A stretch of DNA of 64,000 nucleotides from JALZVT01 sp039029135. Its GTDB lineage: Bacteria > Pseudomonadota > Gammaproteobacteria > Pseudomonadales > Azotimanducaceae. Below are positions 9,936 to 18,932 of the stretch, in pieces. Made by a program: the position numbers and the translations under genes. The stretch spans positions 1 through 64,000 of the forward strand of contig JBCCGT010000021.1 of the NCBI GenBank assembly GCA_039029135.1, written 5' to 3'. Numbering within the stretch: the stretch's first letter is position 1; each line of letters opens with the position of its first letter. The notes under the pieces were generated by a model, which saw nothing but the letters and a program-made list of their open reading frames with translations, made no database searches and was not told the DNA's origin.

Positions 9936-10687
9936 AGCTGCCGTCGATGTCGCGCTCGTACTTCGCCGCATCGCTAGCGGCGCTGCTCTGTGTCGCCAGT
10001 TTCGCATCTGCCGAGGCGCCGCCGGCCGGAACGATGGCCGCTGACGATCTCTTCGACGCCGATGAGATGGCCGCCGTGCGCGAGCGACTCTGGGCCGAGC
10101 ACGGCGCGCAGCGCATCGGCTTCTTTCTGCTGGAGCGTTTTGAGGTCGGCGACGGCGGCGGAGCGCCGCTCGGTTGGGAAGCGCAGGGTTGGTACGGCAC
10201 CGACCGCTGGCGCGCGGTGCTCGAAACCGAAGGGGAGCGCGGCGACGAGGACGAGGCGGAGATCATGCTCGGCGTGCGCCGCGCCTGGCGGCCGTTCTGG
10301 GATCTGGAGGCGGGCGTGCGGCACGATGACGATGACGCGCAGCTCGCCCTCGGCGTGCGGGGCCTCGCCCCCTATTGGTTCGAGGTCGCCGGTCAGTTCT
10401 TCATCGACGGCGAGGGCGATACGCTCGCGCGGCTGGAGCTCGAGTATGACTGGCGGCTGCGCCAGCGTCTGCTGCTGCAGCCGCGCGTGCAGCTCGATCT
10501 GGCGCTCATGGACGACGGCGCGGTGCGGGGCGGCGACCTGGGGGTTGAGGTCGGCTTGCGCCTGCGGCTCGAGCGCAATCGCTTTGCTCCCTACCTCGGC
10601 GTGGAATGGGAACAGGCCCTCGAGCGGCGACCGGACGCCGGGCGCCGTGGCTGGAAGGCGCTGGTGGGCGTGCGCGCCTGGCTATAG
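9932..10687 (+). CDS. copB: copper resistance protein CopB, outer membrane
   Basis: A 251-aa CopB-family protein. An N-terminal signal peptide ends near AEA (about residue 29), then GFFLLERFEVGDGGG and alternating amphipathic strands typical of the CopB outer-membrane barrel up to VGVRAWL. CopB proteins often carry a Met/His-rich N-terminal region; that segment is missing here, making the protein short, while the His-rich function is present in CopA. The GTG start at 9932 overlaps the copA stop (GTGA), indicating coupling. Confidence 0.88.
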   Translation: MKLPSMSRSYFAASLAALLCVASFASAEAPPAGTMAADDLFDADEMAAVRERLWAEHGAQRIGFFLLERFEVGDGGGAPLGWEAQGWYGTDRWRAVLETEGERGDEDEAEIMLGVRRAWRPFWDLEAGVRHDDDDAQLALGVRGLAPYWFEVAGQFFIDGEGDTLARLELEYDWRLRQRLLLQPRVQLDLALMDDGAVRGGDLGVEVGLRLRLERNRFAPYLGVEWEQALERRPDAGRRGWKALVGVRAWL

Positions 10688-10712
10688 CGCGCGAACGCCC
10701 GGAAGGGTTGTA

Positions 10713-11528
10713 TCAGCCGCCAGCCATCAGGCGCGCCTTGAAGCGCCGCATGCCCTGTAGCCAGCGGTCGTAGTCGCTCGCCTTGCGCTGGAAATAGGTT
10801 TCGACCTCCGGGTGCGGCAGCACCAGGAAGCGGCCCTCGCGGACCGCGTCCAGGCAGTCGCGTGCGACCGCATCGGGTTCCAGCACGCCGTCGCCGCTGG
10901 CCTGGCCGCTGCTGCGCTTGCCCGGGGCCGCGATGTCCTGGCTGCCGCGCCGGGCGTTTTCGACGATGTTCGTGCGCACCGCCTGCGGACAGAGCACGGA
11001 CACGCCGATGTTCTGATCTTGATAGTTGATGCTGATCCACTCGGCCAGCGCCACCGCCGCGTGCTTGGATACCGCGTATGGACCCGAATCCATCTGCGTC
11101 AGCAGCCCCGCAGCAGACGCCGTGCTCAGCAGATAGCCGCCGCCGCGTTCGACCATGTGCGGAATGACGGCGCGGGCCGCGTTCAGGTGCGACCAGGTGT
11201 GCACCTCCATCATCTTGCGCCATTCGTCGGTGGCTAGATCGAGCCCGCCGCCCTGACCGTAGCCGGCGTTGGAAACGAACAGATCGAGCGAGCCCTGTGC
11301 TGCGATCGTGTCGGTCACCAGGGTTTCGATCGCCGCCTCGTCGGCGACGTCGAGCGCCATCGCCGACGCCTTCACGCCGATCATCTCCGCGGTTGCGGCG
11401 GCGTTCTCGCCGTTTAGGTCGGTGCAAACCACATGTTTGCCGCCCTGGCGGATGATTTCCTCGGCGAGCGCGCGGCCTATGCCTGAGCCAGCGCCGGTGA
11501 CGACGGCGACGGTATCGGTGATCTCCAT
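10713..11528 (-). CDS. SDR family oxidoreductase
   Basis: A 271-aa short-chain dehydrogenase with TGAGSGIG at residues 11-18, NAGYG in place of NNAG, a catalytic Ser (LLSTASAAG) and YAVSK. The C-terminal 50 residues (ETYFQRKASDYDRWLQGMRRFKARL) are longer and more charged than in minimal SDRs and resemble acyl- or steroid-type SDRs. The ATG at 11528 follows AGAGGG at a suitable distance; a longer frame adds 22 residues without family similarity. It lies 72 bp downstream of the phytanoyl-CoA dioxygenase-like gene on the same strand, so the two may be cotranscribed. Confidence 0.88.
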   Translation of the reverse strand: MEITDTVAVVTGAGSGIGRALAEEIIRQGGKHVVCTDLNGENAAATAEMIGVKASAMALDVADEAAIETLVTDTIAAQGSLDLFVSNAGYGQGGGLDLATDEWRKMMEVHTWSHLNAARAVIPHMVERGGGYLLSTASAAGLLTQMDSGPYAVSKHAAVALAEWISINYQDQNIGVSVLCPQAVRTNIVENARRGSQDIAAPGKRSSGQASGDGVLEPDAVARDCLDAVREGRFLVLPHPEVETYFQRKASDYDRWLQGMRRFKARLMAGG

Positions 11529-11600
11529 GCTGGGCCCTCTTCCCTGCGATCGAGTTGGGTCGAGTGTAGCAAGTCCCGTTGCGCGGTTCGCCACGCTGGC

Positions 11601-12521
11601 CTAGAACGGTTTGTCGCGGGTGGGCAGCTCGCTCAGCGCGTAGCGCGGCAGCTTGCGCTTCGCCGCGTCGATCTCCGGCGTCGAGCGCAGGCGCGGTCCG
11701 GAGTAGCCGGGTTCGAACACGCGATGCGGGTCGTCGCCGTTGTGAAAGCCCAGATAGCTGCCGCCGAAGTCATAGCCGATCAGTCGCCGCAGCGGCTCGG
11801 AGAACGCTTGGGCGACCTCCGGCGGATGGGCGAGATACTGGTTTTCTTCCTGGCGCAGCCAACCCAGGCTGTACTGCAGCGCGAGACCCGTGCGGGTCCG
11901 ATCGCTATTGTTGGCGCCGCCGCCGTGCAGGGTGCCCCCCAGGTAAACGAGCGCCGAGCCCAGTGGCATCTGCGCGCTGCGGATCTCCGCCGGCTGTGCT
12001 TCGCGGTCCTCTGGCCAGCGATGGCTGCCGGGCACGACCTGGGTGCCGCCGTTGGCCTGATCGAACTCGGACAGCGCCCACATGGTCGGCATGAGCGTGA
12101 TGATGTCGCGATGGGAGAGGGGATAGAGGTCACCGTCGCGGTGCAGCGACTGCGCGCGTTCGCCCGCTTCGAGATGCATCACGCCGGAAAAATTGAGCTG
12201 ATAGTTGGTGGCGTGGCGCAGCAGCGTGCCCGCGGCGAGCGCGAGGATAGCAGGGTGCGTGACGAGTTCGCGCGCGGCGACCGATTTCTTCAGGACACCG
12301 CCGAGTCGCTTGGTTCGCGCGCCCAGGAACGCGTCGTGACCGAAGGGTGCGGCGTCGATGTGGGCGGCGAGCTGCTGTTGGGTCTGGCGGGCCAGATCGA
12401 CGGCCAGCGCTTCGATGATCAGATAGCCCTGGTCCAGCAGACGGTCCAGCATGTCTGTGGCCGGCATGTCCGGCGGGACGACGTTGAGCGAGACGTCTTG
12501 CGCGGCATTCGGCATGTTCAT
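11601..12521 (-). CDS. phytanoyl-CoA dioxygenase family protein (PhyH-like)
   Basis: A 306-aa Fe(II)/2-oxoglutarate dioxygenase. Iron ligands are H127 and D129 (LHRDGD) and H199 (TLHGGG); R210 (RTG) would bind 2-oxoglutarate. The C-terminal motif GWLRQEENQYL, about 20 residues after the arginine, recurs in the paralogue at 27417. Family members hydroxylate varied small molecules including branched fatty acyl-CoAs, so the substrate is unknown. The start at 12521 follows CAGGGT; the frame is open a further 46 codons upstream, but these are Arg-rich and cover the presumed promoter. Confidence 0.85.
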   Translation of the reverse strand: MNMPNAAQDVSLNVVPPDMPATDMLDRLLDQGYLIIEALAVDLARQTQQQLAAHIDAAPFGHDAFLGARTKRLGGVLKKSVAARELVTHPAILALAAGTLLRHATNYQLNFSGVMHLEAGERAQSLHRDGDLYPLSHRDIITLMPTMWALSEFDQANGGTQVVPGSHRWPEDREAQPAEIRSAQMPLGSALVYLGGTLHGGGANNSDRTRTGLALQYSLGWLRQEENQYLAHPPEVAQAFSEPLRRLIGYDFGGSYLGFHNGDDPHRVFEPGYSGPRLRSTPEIDAAKRKLPRYALSELPTRDKPF

Positions 12522-12686
12522 GCTGGCACCCTGAGAGCACGCTGGGACTCTAGGGTACACCTGATTCGCTGCGCCGGTGACGCACCCAGTCAGACGGCCT
12601 GTCCGGCCGTCGCCGCGCGAGCGCTCGACTCGCGCGGCGATTGTCGCGGCCCGTTGCATTGGCGGGCTGCCGGATGCGTCGTCGGG

Positions 12687-13832
12687 CTATATCGCGCGCA
12701 GCAGCAGGCTCAGCATGTCGTCGTTGTCTGCCGGGTCCTGGGCGACGCAGGTCGCCAGGCGCTCGCCCGGCGTCGCGGCGGGCACGACCTGACAGGCGAC
12801 CGCGCCGCGATTGCCGTCGGCGCGAAACTCGCCGCTGACGAACCCGCTGACGGGAAAGTCGAGCGTGCCGAACAGATCGATCTCGAAGCTGCTGACGATG
12901 GTCGCGTCGTCGACCGCCGTCAGCACGTCGCCGGTGCAGAGACCTGCGCTGCAGGCGACGCTAATGGGCGCCACGCCGGCGCTGGTCACGTTGTCCGAGA
13001 GCACGCCGATGAAGCTGCCGTCGAGCGCATCAATCCCGGTGACCGACGCGCTGGGCATGGCAAGCACGATAGACGTCTCGGCGGGGTCGGGATTGAATGT
13101 CTTGACGAGGCCGCCACCGTTGCTGGTCAGGTAGACCGCGGCTGCGTCGTTGACCAGCAGGCCGTCGCTGCACGAGCCCGTGCCCAGATCCAGCTCGCCC
13201 AGCGGATTGAAGTTGTTCAGCGAGTATCGCTCGTCGAGGCGTGACTCGCCCGTCGCGGGATCGAACGAGAAGCTGCCCAGCAGCGGTTCGTTGAGATCGT
13301 TTGCGTCGATGCTCGCCCCAGGGCGCGCCATAACCCAGTTGCTGTCGAAGGTGTCTGTGGGGCATTCGCCTGCTTCGAGCAGCGAGATGAAGCCCCGATC
13401 GAGTGCGGGTTCGGGGCGCAGGAACAGCGCCACGCCCGGCACCTCCAGCGCCCACGCGCCGGAACCGACGGCCGGGGCGTCCATGCCGCTCGCGGCGGTG
13501 ACGGTAAAGGTGAGGAAGCCACTCGTCAGTTGCTCGTAGGTGCCTTCGACGGTGAGGATGACGGGGGAGGTCGCGGTCGCGCGGCGCTCGATCGTGAATG
13601 CGCCTGACGCCAGCAGCGCGACGTCCCAGCGAGAACCGGGGCCCGCGTAATAGCGATCCACCAGCGTTGGGCTGGTGGGAACGACCGGCGGGTCGCTGGG
13701 TGGCGGAGCCTGGCTGGTCGTCGAGTTGCCGCCGCAGGCCATGAGCAGAGCAAGCAGCGTTACCGCCGCGATCGCCTGCAGCAGCGTACTGTCCTGGATG
13801 GTCTTGCGTTGATGGAGAAAGTGAAATCGCAT
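12687..13832 (-). CDS. hypothetical lipoprotein
   Basis: A 381-aa exported protein that I do not recognise. A basic N-terminus and a hydrophobic stretch end in the lipobox LLMAC, then GGNSTTSQAPPPSDPP, a flexible Pro/Ser linker. The rest is acidic, Gly/Ala/Ser-rich and predicted beta-rich, with several cysteines (GECPTD, GSCSDG, VACSAGLC) that could form disulfides in the periplasm. It is the last gene before the iron-uptake block and lies on the same strand. Possible roles include a surface beta-sandwich protein; nothing supports a specific one. Confidence 0.7.
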   Translation of the reverse strand: MRFHFLHQRKTIQDSTLLQAIAAVTLLALLMACGGNSTTSQAPPPSDPPVVPTSPTLVDRYYAGPGSRWDVALLASGAFTIERRATATSPVILTVEGTYEQLTSGFLTFTVTAASGMDAPAVGSGAWALEVPGVALFLRPEPALDRGFISLLEAGECPTDTFDSNWVMARPGASIDANDLNEPLLGSFSFDPATGESRLDERYSLNNFNPLGELDLGTGSCSDGLLVNDAAAVYLTSNGGGLVKTFNPDPAETSIVLAMPSASVTGIDALDGSFIGVLSDNVTSAGVAPISVACSAGLCTGDVLTAVDDATIVSSFEIDLFGTLDFPVSGFVSGEFRADGNRGAVACQVVPAATPGERLATCVAQDPADNDDMLSLLLRAI

Positions 13833-13928
13833 AGCGCTTGTCCGTTAGCCGTGAGAAGGCCGAACGGTAGGGCGTGGTATGCGGCGCGCTGAATCCCACC
13901 AATATGGGTGCTGGAAGAAAACGTGCGC

Positions 13929-13954
13929 CCGTTCGCGCGGCAAAACGCGAACGG
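13929..13954 (-). terminator. possible terminator after the iron-binding protein gene
   Basis: A 9-bp perfect stem CCGTTCGCG/CGCGAACGG with an 8-base loop lies 20 bp past the stop codon of the gene at 13974. Read on the minus strand it is followed after 8 bases by TTTTCTTC. The stem is strong but the U-run is not immediate, so intrinsic termination is only likely. Confidence 0.4.
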
Positions 13955-13973
13955 TTTCTCAGCCGGCGGCTCC

Positions 13974-15020
13974 TTAGCGCCAGCCGGCCTTGTCGAAGAC
14001 CTGCACCGCCGCGGCCTGGTTGGCGCCGAGGACGGACGCGCTGACGGCGTCTTCGCTGAAATCGCCGAGTTTCGCGATCGGCCCCGTGGCGGTGCCGTTG
14101 ACCGGGTACTCGTTGTTGCCCTCGGCGAACAGGCGCTGGGCGAAGTCGCCGGTGAGATACTCGAGAAACTTGATGGCGTTGGCGCGATTGGGCGCGTACC
14201 GCGTGATACCGGCGCCGCTCAGATTGACGTGGGCGCCGCGCCCGTCTTGATTCGGGAACAGCACGCCGAGATTGGCCACCACCGCCTGGTCCCCGTCGTC
14301 GTTGGACCCCAGCAGGCGGCCGATGTAGTAGGTGTTCGCGAGGCTGACGCCGCACTCACCGGCGGCGACCGCCCGGAGCTGGGCGGTGTCGTTGCCCTGC
14401 GGCGGCCGCGCGAAGTTGGCAACCACGCCGCGGGTCCAGTCCTCGGCCGCGCTCTCGCCAGCGTGCTCGATGATCGAGGCGAGTAGCGACAGGTTGTATA
14501 TGTTCGAAGACGAGCGCATGCAGATCCGGCCTCGCAGCGACTCTGCGGCCAGATCTTCGTAGTTCTTGATGCCTTCCGGCAGTCCGGCAGCCTTGTTGTA
14601 GACGATCACCCGGCCGCGCTTCGACAGACCGAACCAGGTGTTGTTCGATGCCCGCAGATTGGCGGGCACGCGGGCGTTCAGCGTCGCCGACTGCACCGGC
14701 GCGAAGATGCCGGCCTGCCCGGCGCGCCACAGGCGCCCGGCGTCGACGGTGATGAGCATGTCTGCCGGGCTGAATTCGCCCTCGTTGACGATACGCTGCA
14801 AGAGAGCGTCGGAACCGCCCTCGATCAGGTTGACGACGATGCCGGTGCGTTCGGTAAACGTGGTGTACAGCGCCATGTCGGTATCGTAGTGGCGGGCGCT
14901 GTAGACGTTGACGGCCTCGGCGGCGCGCGCCGCGGCGCTGCCCAGCAGCAGTGCTGCGACGAGTGCGAGCAGTTGCGCGAACACCGCGGGTGCGCGGCCG
15001 GAAATGCGTCTATGGCTCAT
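13974..15020 (-). CDS. ferric iron ABC transporter, periplasmic binding protein (FbpA/FutA type)
   Basis: A 348-aa extracellular solute-binding protein. The signal peptide ends around ARA|AEAV (residue 34), and the mature protein begins with NVYSARHYDTD, typical of ferric-binding proteins. The iron-coordinating tyrosine pair is Y231/Y232 (LANTYYIG). It would carry Fe3+ to the inner-membrane permease. A Fur-type palindrome lies 18 bp upstream of the ATG. The gene is 158 bp downstream of the ATPase gene on the same strand but has its own operator. Confidence 0.9.
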   Translation of the reverse strand: MSHRRISGRAPAVFAQLLALVAALLLGSAAARAAEAVNVYSARHYDTDMALYTTFTERTGIVVNLIEGGSDALLQRIVNEGEFSPADMLITVDAGRLWRAGQAGIFAPVQSATLNARVPANLRASNNTWFGLSKRGRVIVYNKAAGLPEGIKNYEDLAAESLRGRICMRSSSNIYNLSLLASIIEHAGESAAEDWTRGVVANFARPPQGNDTAQLRAVAAGECGVSLANTYYIGRLLGSNDDGDQAVVANLGVLFPNQDGRGAHVNLSGAGITRYAPNRANAIKFLEYLTGDFAQRLFAEGNNEYPVNGTATGPIAKLGDFSEDAVSASVLGANQAAAVQVFDKAGWR

Positions 15021-15037
15021 TCTGAAAACTCTTTAAA

Positions 15038-15052
15038 TGAGAACAATTCTCA
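15038..15052 (-). promoter_or_regulatory. Fur box
   Basis: TGAGAACAATTCTCA is a palindrome (TGAGAA-CAA-TTCTCA) matching 11 of the 14 arm positions of the 7-1-7 Fur consensus TGATAATnATTATCA. It lies 18 bases upstream of the start of the ferric-binding protein gene, where bound Fur would block initiation. A fur gene is about 4.4 kb away in this window. Confidence 0.75.
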
Positions 15053-15177
15053 GTATTGCAGTCGGCGTCTGTCCATACAAGGCGAGGCCCAGTTTCGCGT
15101 ACACCCTCGTCTTGCCGTCCGTACGGTCTCGGCCAGCACGCGCTCGATCCGCGCCCGGCTCAGACGGCGGCCCAGCG

Positions 15178-16221
15178 TCATCGCGTCGCGTGGTGAGTGC
15201 TGCGCGGGAAGACGAACAGGTTGTCCTCGCGCAGTCGCACGCACAGCGCCGCGCCGGCCCCCGTCGCCGGTCGTTCCGCGACGCGCAGCCGCAGGGTTTG
15301 CGCCGCCGCCGCGTTGAGCGTCACGGACAGCAGGTACCCGGAGCCATCGAAGCGCAGATCTTCGAGGCGAGCGTTCGGCGCAGCCTCTGCGATTTCAAGG
15401 TCGGACGGCCGAAACCAGACCTCTACCGGCCCGTCGTCAACAGGCCGCGCGAACTCACCCAGCGCGCAGCGCACGCGCCCGTTCGCCGCGTCCCCGCCGA
15501 CAAACTGGGAACCGCCGAACAGTGCCGCCACGCCTCGCGTCGCCGGCTGGCGCCAGATTTGCTCAGGTGAGTCCAGCTGCTCGATACCGCCGCCACCGAG
15601 AACCGCGATTCGGTCGGCGACGTCCAGCGCCTCCTCGGGGTCATGCGTGACGAGCAGCGCGGTGGTGTCGCTCGCCTTCAGCGCCGTCCGAGTCGTCGCT
15701 CGCAGCTCGCGCCGCAGCACGGTATCGATGCTGGCGAACGGTTCGTCCAGCAGCAGCACGCTGGGTTCGGGCGCGAGCGCGCGCGCGAGCGCGACCCGCT
15801 GCTGCTGTCCGCCGGACAGGGTGTGCGGGTAGCGCGCGGCGTAGCCGTCCAGTCCGACCCGCTGGAGCTGCGCTCGGGCGCGACGCTCGCGCTCGGTCGC
15901 ATCCAGCCGGTGCAGGCCGAAGCCGACGTTGTCCAGCACGGTCAGATGCGGAAACAGGACGTGATCCTGAAACACGAGACCCACCGGGCGATCTTCCGGC
16001 GGCGGCTGCGCGGCGGGCGTTGCGAGCGTCGCTCCGTCGAGCGTGATCTCGCCAACCTGCAGCGCCTCGAGTCCGGCCGCGAGTTTCAGTAGCGTGCTCT
16101 TGCCGCTGCCCGACGCGCCGAGCAGACAGAGGATCTCGCCCCGTTCGACCAAGAGATCGACGTCGCGCAGCACGCTGACGTCGTCGTAGCGATGGCTGAC
16201 GCCGGAGAAGCCGATACTCAA
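15178..16221 (-). CDS. ferric iron ABC transporter, ATP-binding protein (FbpC type)
   Basis: A 347-aa ABC ATPase. Walker A GASGSGKST is at 35-43, the Q-loop at FQDH, the signature LSGGQ at 135-139, Walker B VLLLDEPF at 155-162 and the H-loop VTHD; a TOBE-like C-terminal domain runs from about residue 240 to the end. This is the FbpC/PotA-type arrangement. The start is a TTG (16221): no ATG is in frame between the preceding SDR stop and SIGFSGV, and the TTG sits 10 bp after that stop. It probably pairs with the permease at 17247 and the binding protein at 13974. Confidence 0.88.
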   Translation of the reverse strand: MSIGFSGVSHRYDDVSVLRDVDLLVERGEILCLLGASGSGKSTLLKLAAGLEALQVGEITLDGATLATPAAQPPPEDRPVGLVFQDHVLFPHLTVLDNVGFGLHRLDATERERRARAQLQRVGLDGYAARYPHTLSGGQQQRVALARALAPEPSVLLLDEPFASIDTVLRRELRATTRTALKASDTTALLVTHDPEEALDVADRIAVLGGGGIEQLDSPEQIWRQPATRGVAALFGGSQFVGGDAANGRVRCALGEFARPVDDGPVEVWFRPSDLEIAEAAPNARLEDLRFDGSGYLLSVTLNAAAAQTLRLRVAERPATGAGAALCVRLREDNLFVFPRSTHHATR

Positions 16222-16231
16222 TGCCGAAATC

Positions 16232-17101
16232 TCAAAGCGTGATGCCGAAATAGCGCTCGAACTGTTCGTTGTATTCGGCGTCGCTGAGCTCTTCTCCCAT
16301 GCCCACCCAGGTCTCGTCGCTCATAGTCGCGCGTCCCTCGAGCATGCCAAAGGCATCGCCGCCAACCGGCCAGCGCAGCTTGTAGGTCGTCGAGCGAATC
16401 GCCTCCAAGATAGTGTCGGCTACGGCCTCGGGCGGCGTGCCCTGACGGAATCCAGCGGCGAACATCTTGCCGTTGCGGCGCATGATGTCCCGGTACGGCG
16501 ATGTCTTGTCGAAGCGCGTCTTGTCCGCCGAGTTGTCGAAGATGTTGGTCATGATGACGCCCGGCTCGACGGCGACGACGCGAACACCGAAGCGCGTAAC
16601 CTCGTGGGCGAGCGCCTCCGTCAGACATTCGACCGCCCATTTGCTGGCGGAGTAGGGCACCTGGTTCGGAATCGCGAGCCGACCCTCGACCGAGCTGAGG
16701 TTGACGATCGTGCCCGCGCCGCGCTCGCGCATCTCGGGCAGGACGGCCTGAATGCAGCGCACCAGACCGAAGTAGTTGGTCTCGAACAGATCTCGATGTT
16801 CCTGAAGCGGCGTCAGCTCGAAGGGCGTTGCGCCGCCGATGCCCGCATTGTTTACCAGCACATCGACGGGCCCGGCGCTCGCGCGGATGGTGTCGAAGGC
16901 GGTGGCCGTGGAGTCGGCGTCGGTGACGTCCATCGCGATGACCTCGAGCGGCAGCGCTTCCGCCGCCGCGGCGTCGCGCAGCGCGTCGCCCTTGCTGGGC
17001 GTTCGCATGCCCGCGAAAACCCGATAGCCGGCGCGTGCGAGCCGCAGCGCCGCCGCCAGACCGATACCCGTGCTGGTGCCTGTTACTAACGCGGTCTGCA
17101 T
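16232..17101 (-). CDS. SDR family oxidoreductase
   Basis: A 289-aa short-chain dehydrogenase with a TGTSTGIG cofactor loop, NNAGIGG, a catalytic serine in VNLSSVEG and YSASK. It resembles the retinol/17-beta-HSD-like branch of classical SDRs. A roughly 60-residue C-terminal extension (LEGRATMSDETWVGMGEEL onwards) is longer than the minimal fold. It starts the minus-strand unit SDR-ATPase, with a 10-bp gap to the ATPase, and splits the iron transporter genes between two strands. Whether it has anything to do with iron is unknown. Confidence 0.87.
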   Translation of the reverse strand: MQTALVTGTSTGIGLAAALRLARAGYRVFAGMRTPSKGDALRDAAAAEALPLEVIAMDVTDADSTATAFDTIRASAGPVDVLVNNAGIGGATPFELTPLQEHRDLFETNYFGLVRCIQAVLPEMRERGAGTIVNLSSVEGRLAIPNQVPYSASKWAVECLTEALAHEVTRFGVRVVAVEPGVIMTNIFDNSADKTRFDKTSPYRDIMRRNGKMFAAGFRQGTPPEAVADTILEAIRSTTYKLRWPVGGDAFGMLEGRATMSDETWVGMGEELSDAEYNEQFERYFGITL

Positions 17102-17246
17102 GTCTTATTCCCCTCGTGCGGATGTGCCAGGTCGAATTATGCGCCGTTCTGTCCGCGCGCGGCGACCTCGCACCTTGCACTCGCGGCTGTGCCGGCTCGC
17201 CGGGCCCTGCTAAGGTCTCGCGTTCCTTACCGGTTGGGTCTGAGTC

Positions 17247-18923
17247 TTGGCGCACGCTCCTGTCGCAGACGGTCGTCCTTTAGCAGACGGTCGGCGCGCG
17301 CGCGCTAGCGGCGGTTTCTGGCGGGTGCTGCCGGTTGTCGTGACGCTGCTGCTCGGCATACCCATGTTCGCGCTGCTGGCCACGCTGCTGCAGCCCGGCA
17401 GCGAGGCGTGGCCGCACCTGCGCGCGACGGTGTTGCCCGAGTACCTAGGCAACACGCTGCTGCTCATGTTCCTTGTCGGCCTTGGCAGTCTGCTGATCGG
17501 CGTGCCCAGCGCCTGGCTCACGGCGACGCGCAGCTTCCCGGCGCAGCGGCTGCTCAGCGTGGCGCTGGTGTTGCCGCTGGCGGCGCCGGCCTATGTCGTC
17601 GCCTACGTCTATACGGACCTGCTGGAGTTTGCCGGTCCGGTGCAGAGCGCGCTGCGCGGCCTCACCGGCTGGGGCTACGGCGACTACTGGTTTCCGCCGA
17701 TCCGCTCGCTGGGTGGTGCGGCGGTCGTGCTGACCCTGGTGCTGTATCCCTATGTCTATCTGCTGAGCCGTGCTGCCTTCGTCAGCCAGTCGGGCGCCCT
17801 GTTTGATGCGGCGCGGAGTCTTGGACGCACGCCGCTGTCCGCATTTGCGAGCGTCGCGCTGCCGACGGCGCGACCGGCGATCGCTGGGGGTCTCGCGCTG
17901 GTCCTGATGGAGACGGCCGCCGATTTCGGCGTGGTGGAGTACTTCGGCGTGCCGACGTTCACCACCGGCATTTTCCGTACCTGGTATGCGCTCGGTGATC
18001 GCCTCGCCGCGATGCAGTTCGCGGCCGGTCTGTTCATCGTCGTGCTGGCCGTCGTGATGCTTGAGTTTGTGCTGCGGCGCGGACGCGCGGCCAATCCGGC
18101 CGGCCGCGCGCCCCAACCGCGCGTCGAGCGACTGCACGGTTTCGGTGCCGCGCTGGCGACGCTGGCCTGCTGCCTGCCCGTGCTGTGCGGCTTCGTGCTG
18201 CCCGTCCTGCTGCTGCTGCGGCATGCGATCGCGGTCGGGGACCCGTTGTTCGGTCGCGGCTTCATCGAGTTTGTCTGGAACAGCGTCCAGGTCGCCGGTA
18301 CCGCCGCCCTGATCGCGATCGCGGTTGCGGTCTTGCTCGGCTATGCCCAGCGCCAGCGCGGCGGCCTGGCGGCGGCGCTGGCCGTGCGCACCGCCTCGCT
18401 CGGCTATGCCCTGCCGGGCGCCGTGCTGGGGCTTGCGGTGCTGGTACCGCTGACGGCCTTCGACCAGTGGTTCGCGCGGCTCCTGCGTGACTGGCTCGAG
18501 GTGCGGCCCACGCTCCTCTTTACCGGCGGGGTCGCGGCGCTCGTGTTTGCCTATGTCGTGCGCTTCCTCACGGCGGCGTATAACGCAACGCAGGGCGGCT
18601 TTGCACTTGTCTCGCCCGCGATCGATGGCGTGGCACGGAGTCTTGGTGCGCGAGCCGGCCGCTTGCTGTGGCGGATTCACCTGCCTCTGCTGCGCCCGGC
18701 TGTGCTGGCGGGCGCGCTGCTGGTCTTCATCGATGTCTTGAAGGAACTGCCCGCAACGCTCATTCTGCGACCGTTCAACTTCGAGACGCTGGCAACGCGC
18801 GTCTACCGGCTGGCCTCAGACGAACGCATTAGCGAGGCGTCGACCGCCGCTCTCGTGATCGTCGCGCTCGGTACCCTGTCGGCCTTGCTGCTCACCGCGC
18901 GCGCCCGACGCCCGGACACTTAG
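17247..18923 (+). CDS. ferric iron ABC transporter permease (FbpB type, duplicated)
   Basis: A 558-aa inner-membrane permease made of two homologous halves, each with about six helices and an EAA-like loop for the ATPase (AARSLGRTPLSAFASVALP near 190-208 and VARSLGARAGRLLWRIHLP near 460-480). This fused architecture is typical of FbpB/SfuB iron permeases. No ATG lies upstream of the first membrane helix, so TTG 17247 is the likely start; the alternatives are internal GTG codons that would cut helix 1. The haem monooxygenase gene follows after 9 bp. Confidence 0.87.
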   Translation: MAHAPVADGRPLADGRRARASGGFWRVLPVVVTLLLGIPMFALLATLLQPGSEAWPHLRATVLPEYLGNTLLLMFLVGLGSLLIGVPSAWLTATRSFPAQRLLSVALVLPLAAPAYVVAYVYTDLLEFAGPVQSALRGLTGWGYGDYWFPPIRSLGGAAVVLTLVLYPYVYLLSRAAFVSQSGALFDAARSLGRTPLSAFASVALPTARPAIAGGLALVLMETAADFGVVEYFGVPTFTTGIFRTWYALGDRLAAMQFAAGLFIVVLAVVMLEFVLRRGRAANPAGRAPQPRVERLHGFGAALATLACCLPVLCGFVLPVLLLLRHAIAVGDPLFGRGFIEFVWNSVQVAGTAALIAIAVAVLLGYAQRQRGGLAAALAVRTASLGYALPGAVLGLAVLVPLTAFDQWFARLLRDWLEVRPTLLFTGGVAALVFAYVVRFLTAAYNATQGGFALVSPAIDGVARSLGARAGRLLWRIHLPLLRPAVLAGALLVFIDVLKELPATLILRPFNFETLATRVYRLASDERISEASTAALVIVALGTLSALLLTARARRPDT

Positions 18924-18932
18924 GAGACTGTC

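Noticed and set aside
11690..11730. tRNA-like GGGTTCGAACAC
   Set aside because: It lies inside the dioxygenase coding sequence and no cloverleaf can be formed around it.
11724..13244. 506-codon plus-strand frame antisense to the dioxygenase and lipoprotein genes
   Set aside because: It runs through two unrelated minus-strand genes and the promoter between them, with no recognisable domain.
17102..17246. Fur box before the iron permease
   Set aside because: I found no palindrome close to the 7-1-7 consensus in this gap.
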